Part shown: positions 63,861 to 64,000 of the stretch, piece after piece
How positions within the stretch are numbered: position 1 is the stretch's first letter
Layout of the letters: every line of letters starts with the position of its first letter
NCBI RefSeq assembly: GCF_009189165.1
Contig: NZ_CP045118.1
Span: 4,216,001-4,280,000, forward strand
Origin: Pseudomonas sp. SCB32
Lineage (GTDB): Bacteria; Pseudomonadota; Gammaproteobacteria; Pseudomonadales; Pseudomonadaceae
DNA: 64,000 nucleotides
Reading direction: 5' to 3'
Position numbers and translations under genes: made by a program
Notes under the pieces: model-generated
What the model was told of the DNA's origin: nothing
What the model saw: the letters and a program-made list of their open reading frames with translations, nothing else
Database searches by the model: none

Positions 63861-64000
63861 TCACTCCTGAGCGGCTTCCTGCGCTGCCTCCAGCGCCGGT
63901 GCCGCGGGAATGCCGATCTCCACACAGAGGGCCATGACGCGCTCCAGATCGTTGCGATAGACCAGCACGCACTGCAGTTCGTCATCCAGCGGCTCGCTGA
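63861..64000 (-). CDS. Unknown protein, 5'-truncated by window edge
   Basis: The last 46 codons of a minus-strand frame read ...SEPLDDELQCVLVYRNDLERVMALCVEIGIPAAPALEAAQEAAQE then stop at 63861. The acidic Ala/Glu C-terminus and good codon periodicity suggest a real gene entering from the right. Family not identifiable from this fragment. Confidence 0.5.
   Translation of the reverse strand, partial: SEPLDDELQCVLVYRNDLERVMALCVEIGIPAAPALEAAQEAAQE

Overview
The window looks like core chromosome of a GC-rich Pseudomonas of the P. aeruginosa group, probably near P. nitroreducens, P. citronellolis or P. knackmussii. Two things support this. NagZ, PsrA, LexA, FadB and RlmL read very close to the P. 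aeruginosa proteins as I remember them. The gene order also follows the PAO1 block PA3004 to about PA3052 as I remember it. The species was not tested by any search.

Layout. 1-8.4 kb: a thioinosine/thioadenosine phosphorylase (partial), nagZ, an L,D-transpeptidase, psrA, lexA-sulA, two small conserved genes, topA and a DUF1653 gene. 8.4-12 kb: the fadBA beta-oxidation operon. 12-19.5 kb: a periplasmic helical protein, a membrane-anchored protein, a universal stress protein, a Cys-motif protein, an Uup-type ABC-F ATPase, the Slt transglycosylase and an LprI-like protein. 19.5-28.6 kb: a MOSC protein, CheV, a lipid kinase, a three-gene glycerol-phosphate-like operon (FGGY kinase, GlpD homologue, AGPS-like FAD oxidase) and a divergent AraC regulator. 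28.6-33.1 kb: an accessory-looking insertion with a 1304-aa VCBS/RTX adhesin carrying 363-bp tandem repeats. 33-36.2 kb: moeA, moaB, mobA, a small lipoprotein and tRNA-Pro(CGG). 36.2-43.2 kb: a dehydrogenase, a glutaredoxin-like protein, a TetR-GST-flavoprotein-metallo-beta-lactamase cluster, an OprD-type porin and an ammonium transporter. 43.6-47.3 kb: a YqjD/YqjE-like operon, an EAL phosphodiesterase and dgt. 47.3-53.3 kb: the rocS2-rocA2 two-component system, an AT-rich gap, a truncated receiver protein and yggL. 53.5-61.8 kb: dacB, a CHASE/PAS/GGDEF cyclase, rlmKL, rmf, pyrD and a DUF2835 gene. 61.9-64 kb: a hypothetical gene, then a small divergent repressor/Cox-like module resembling a phage lysogeny switch, and a partial gene.

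How the genes work together. Fatty-acid control is visible in the DNA: a 27-bp double PsrA-type operator lies upstream of psrA, and a weaker copy with the same geometry lies upstream of fadBA. lexA has two SOS boxes and is followed by sulA. Cell-wall metabolism recurs (NagZ, L,D-transpeptidase, Slt, an LprI-like putative inhibitor, DacB). Cyclic-di-GMP and two-component signalling genes cluster at 44.7-57.4 kb.

Most of the window is ordinary core genome. The best candidates for something new are the phage-like switch at the right end, the truncated RocR-like receiver beside rocA2, the repeat-rich adhesin, the AGPS-like/GlpD-like/kinase operon, and a miniature inverted-repeat element present in two states of decay.
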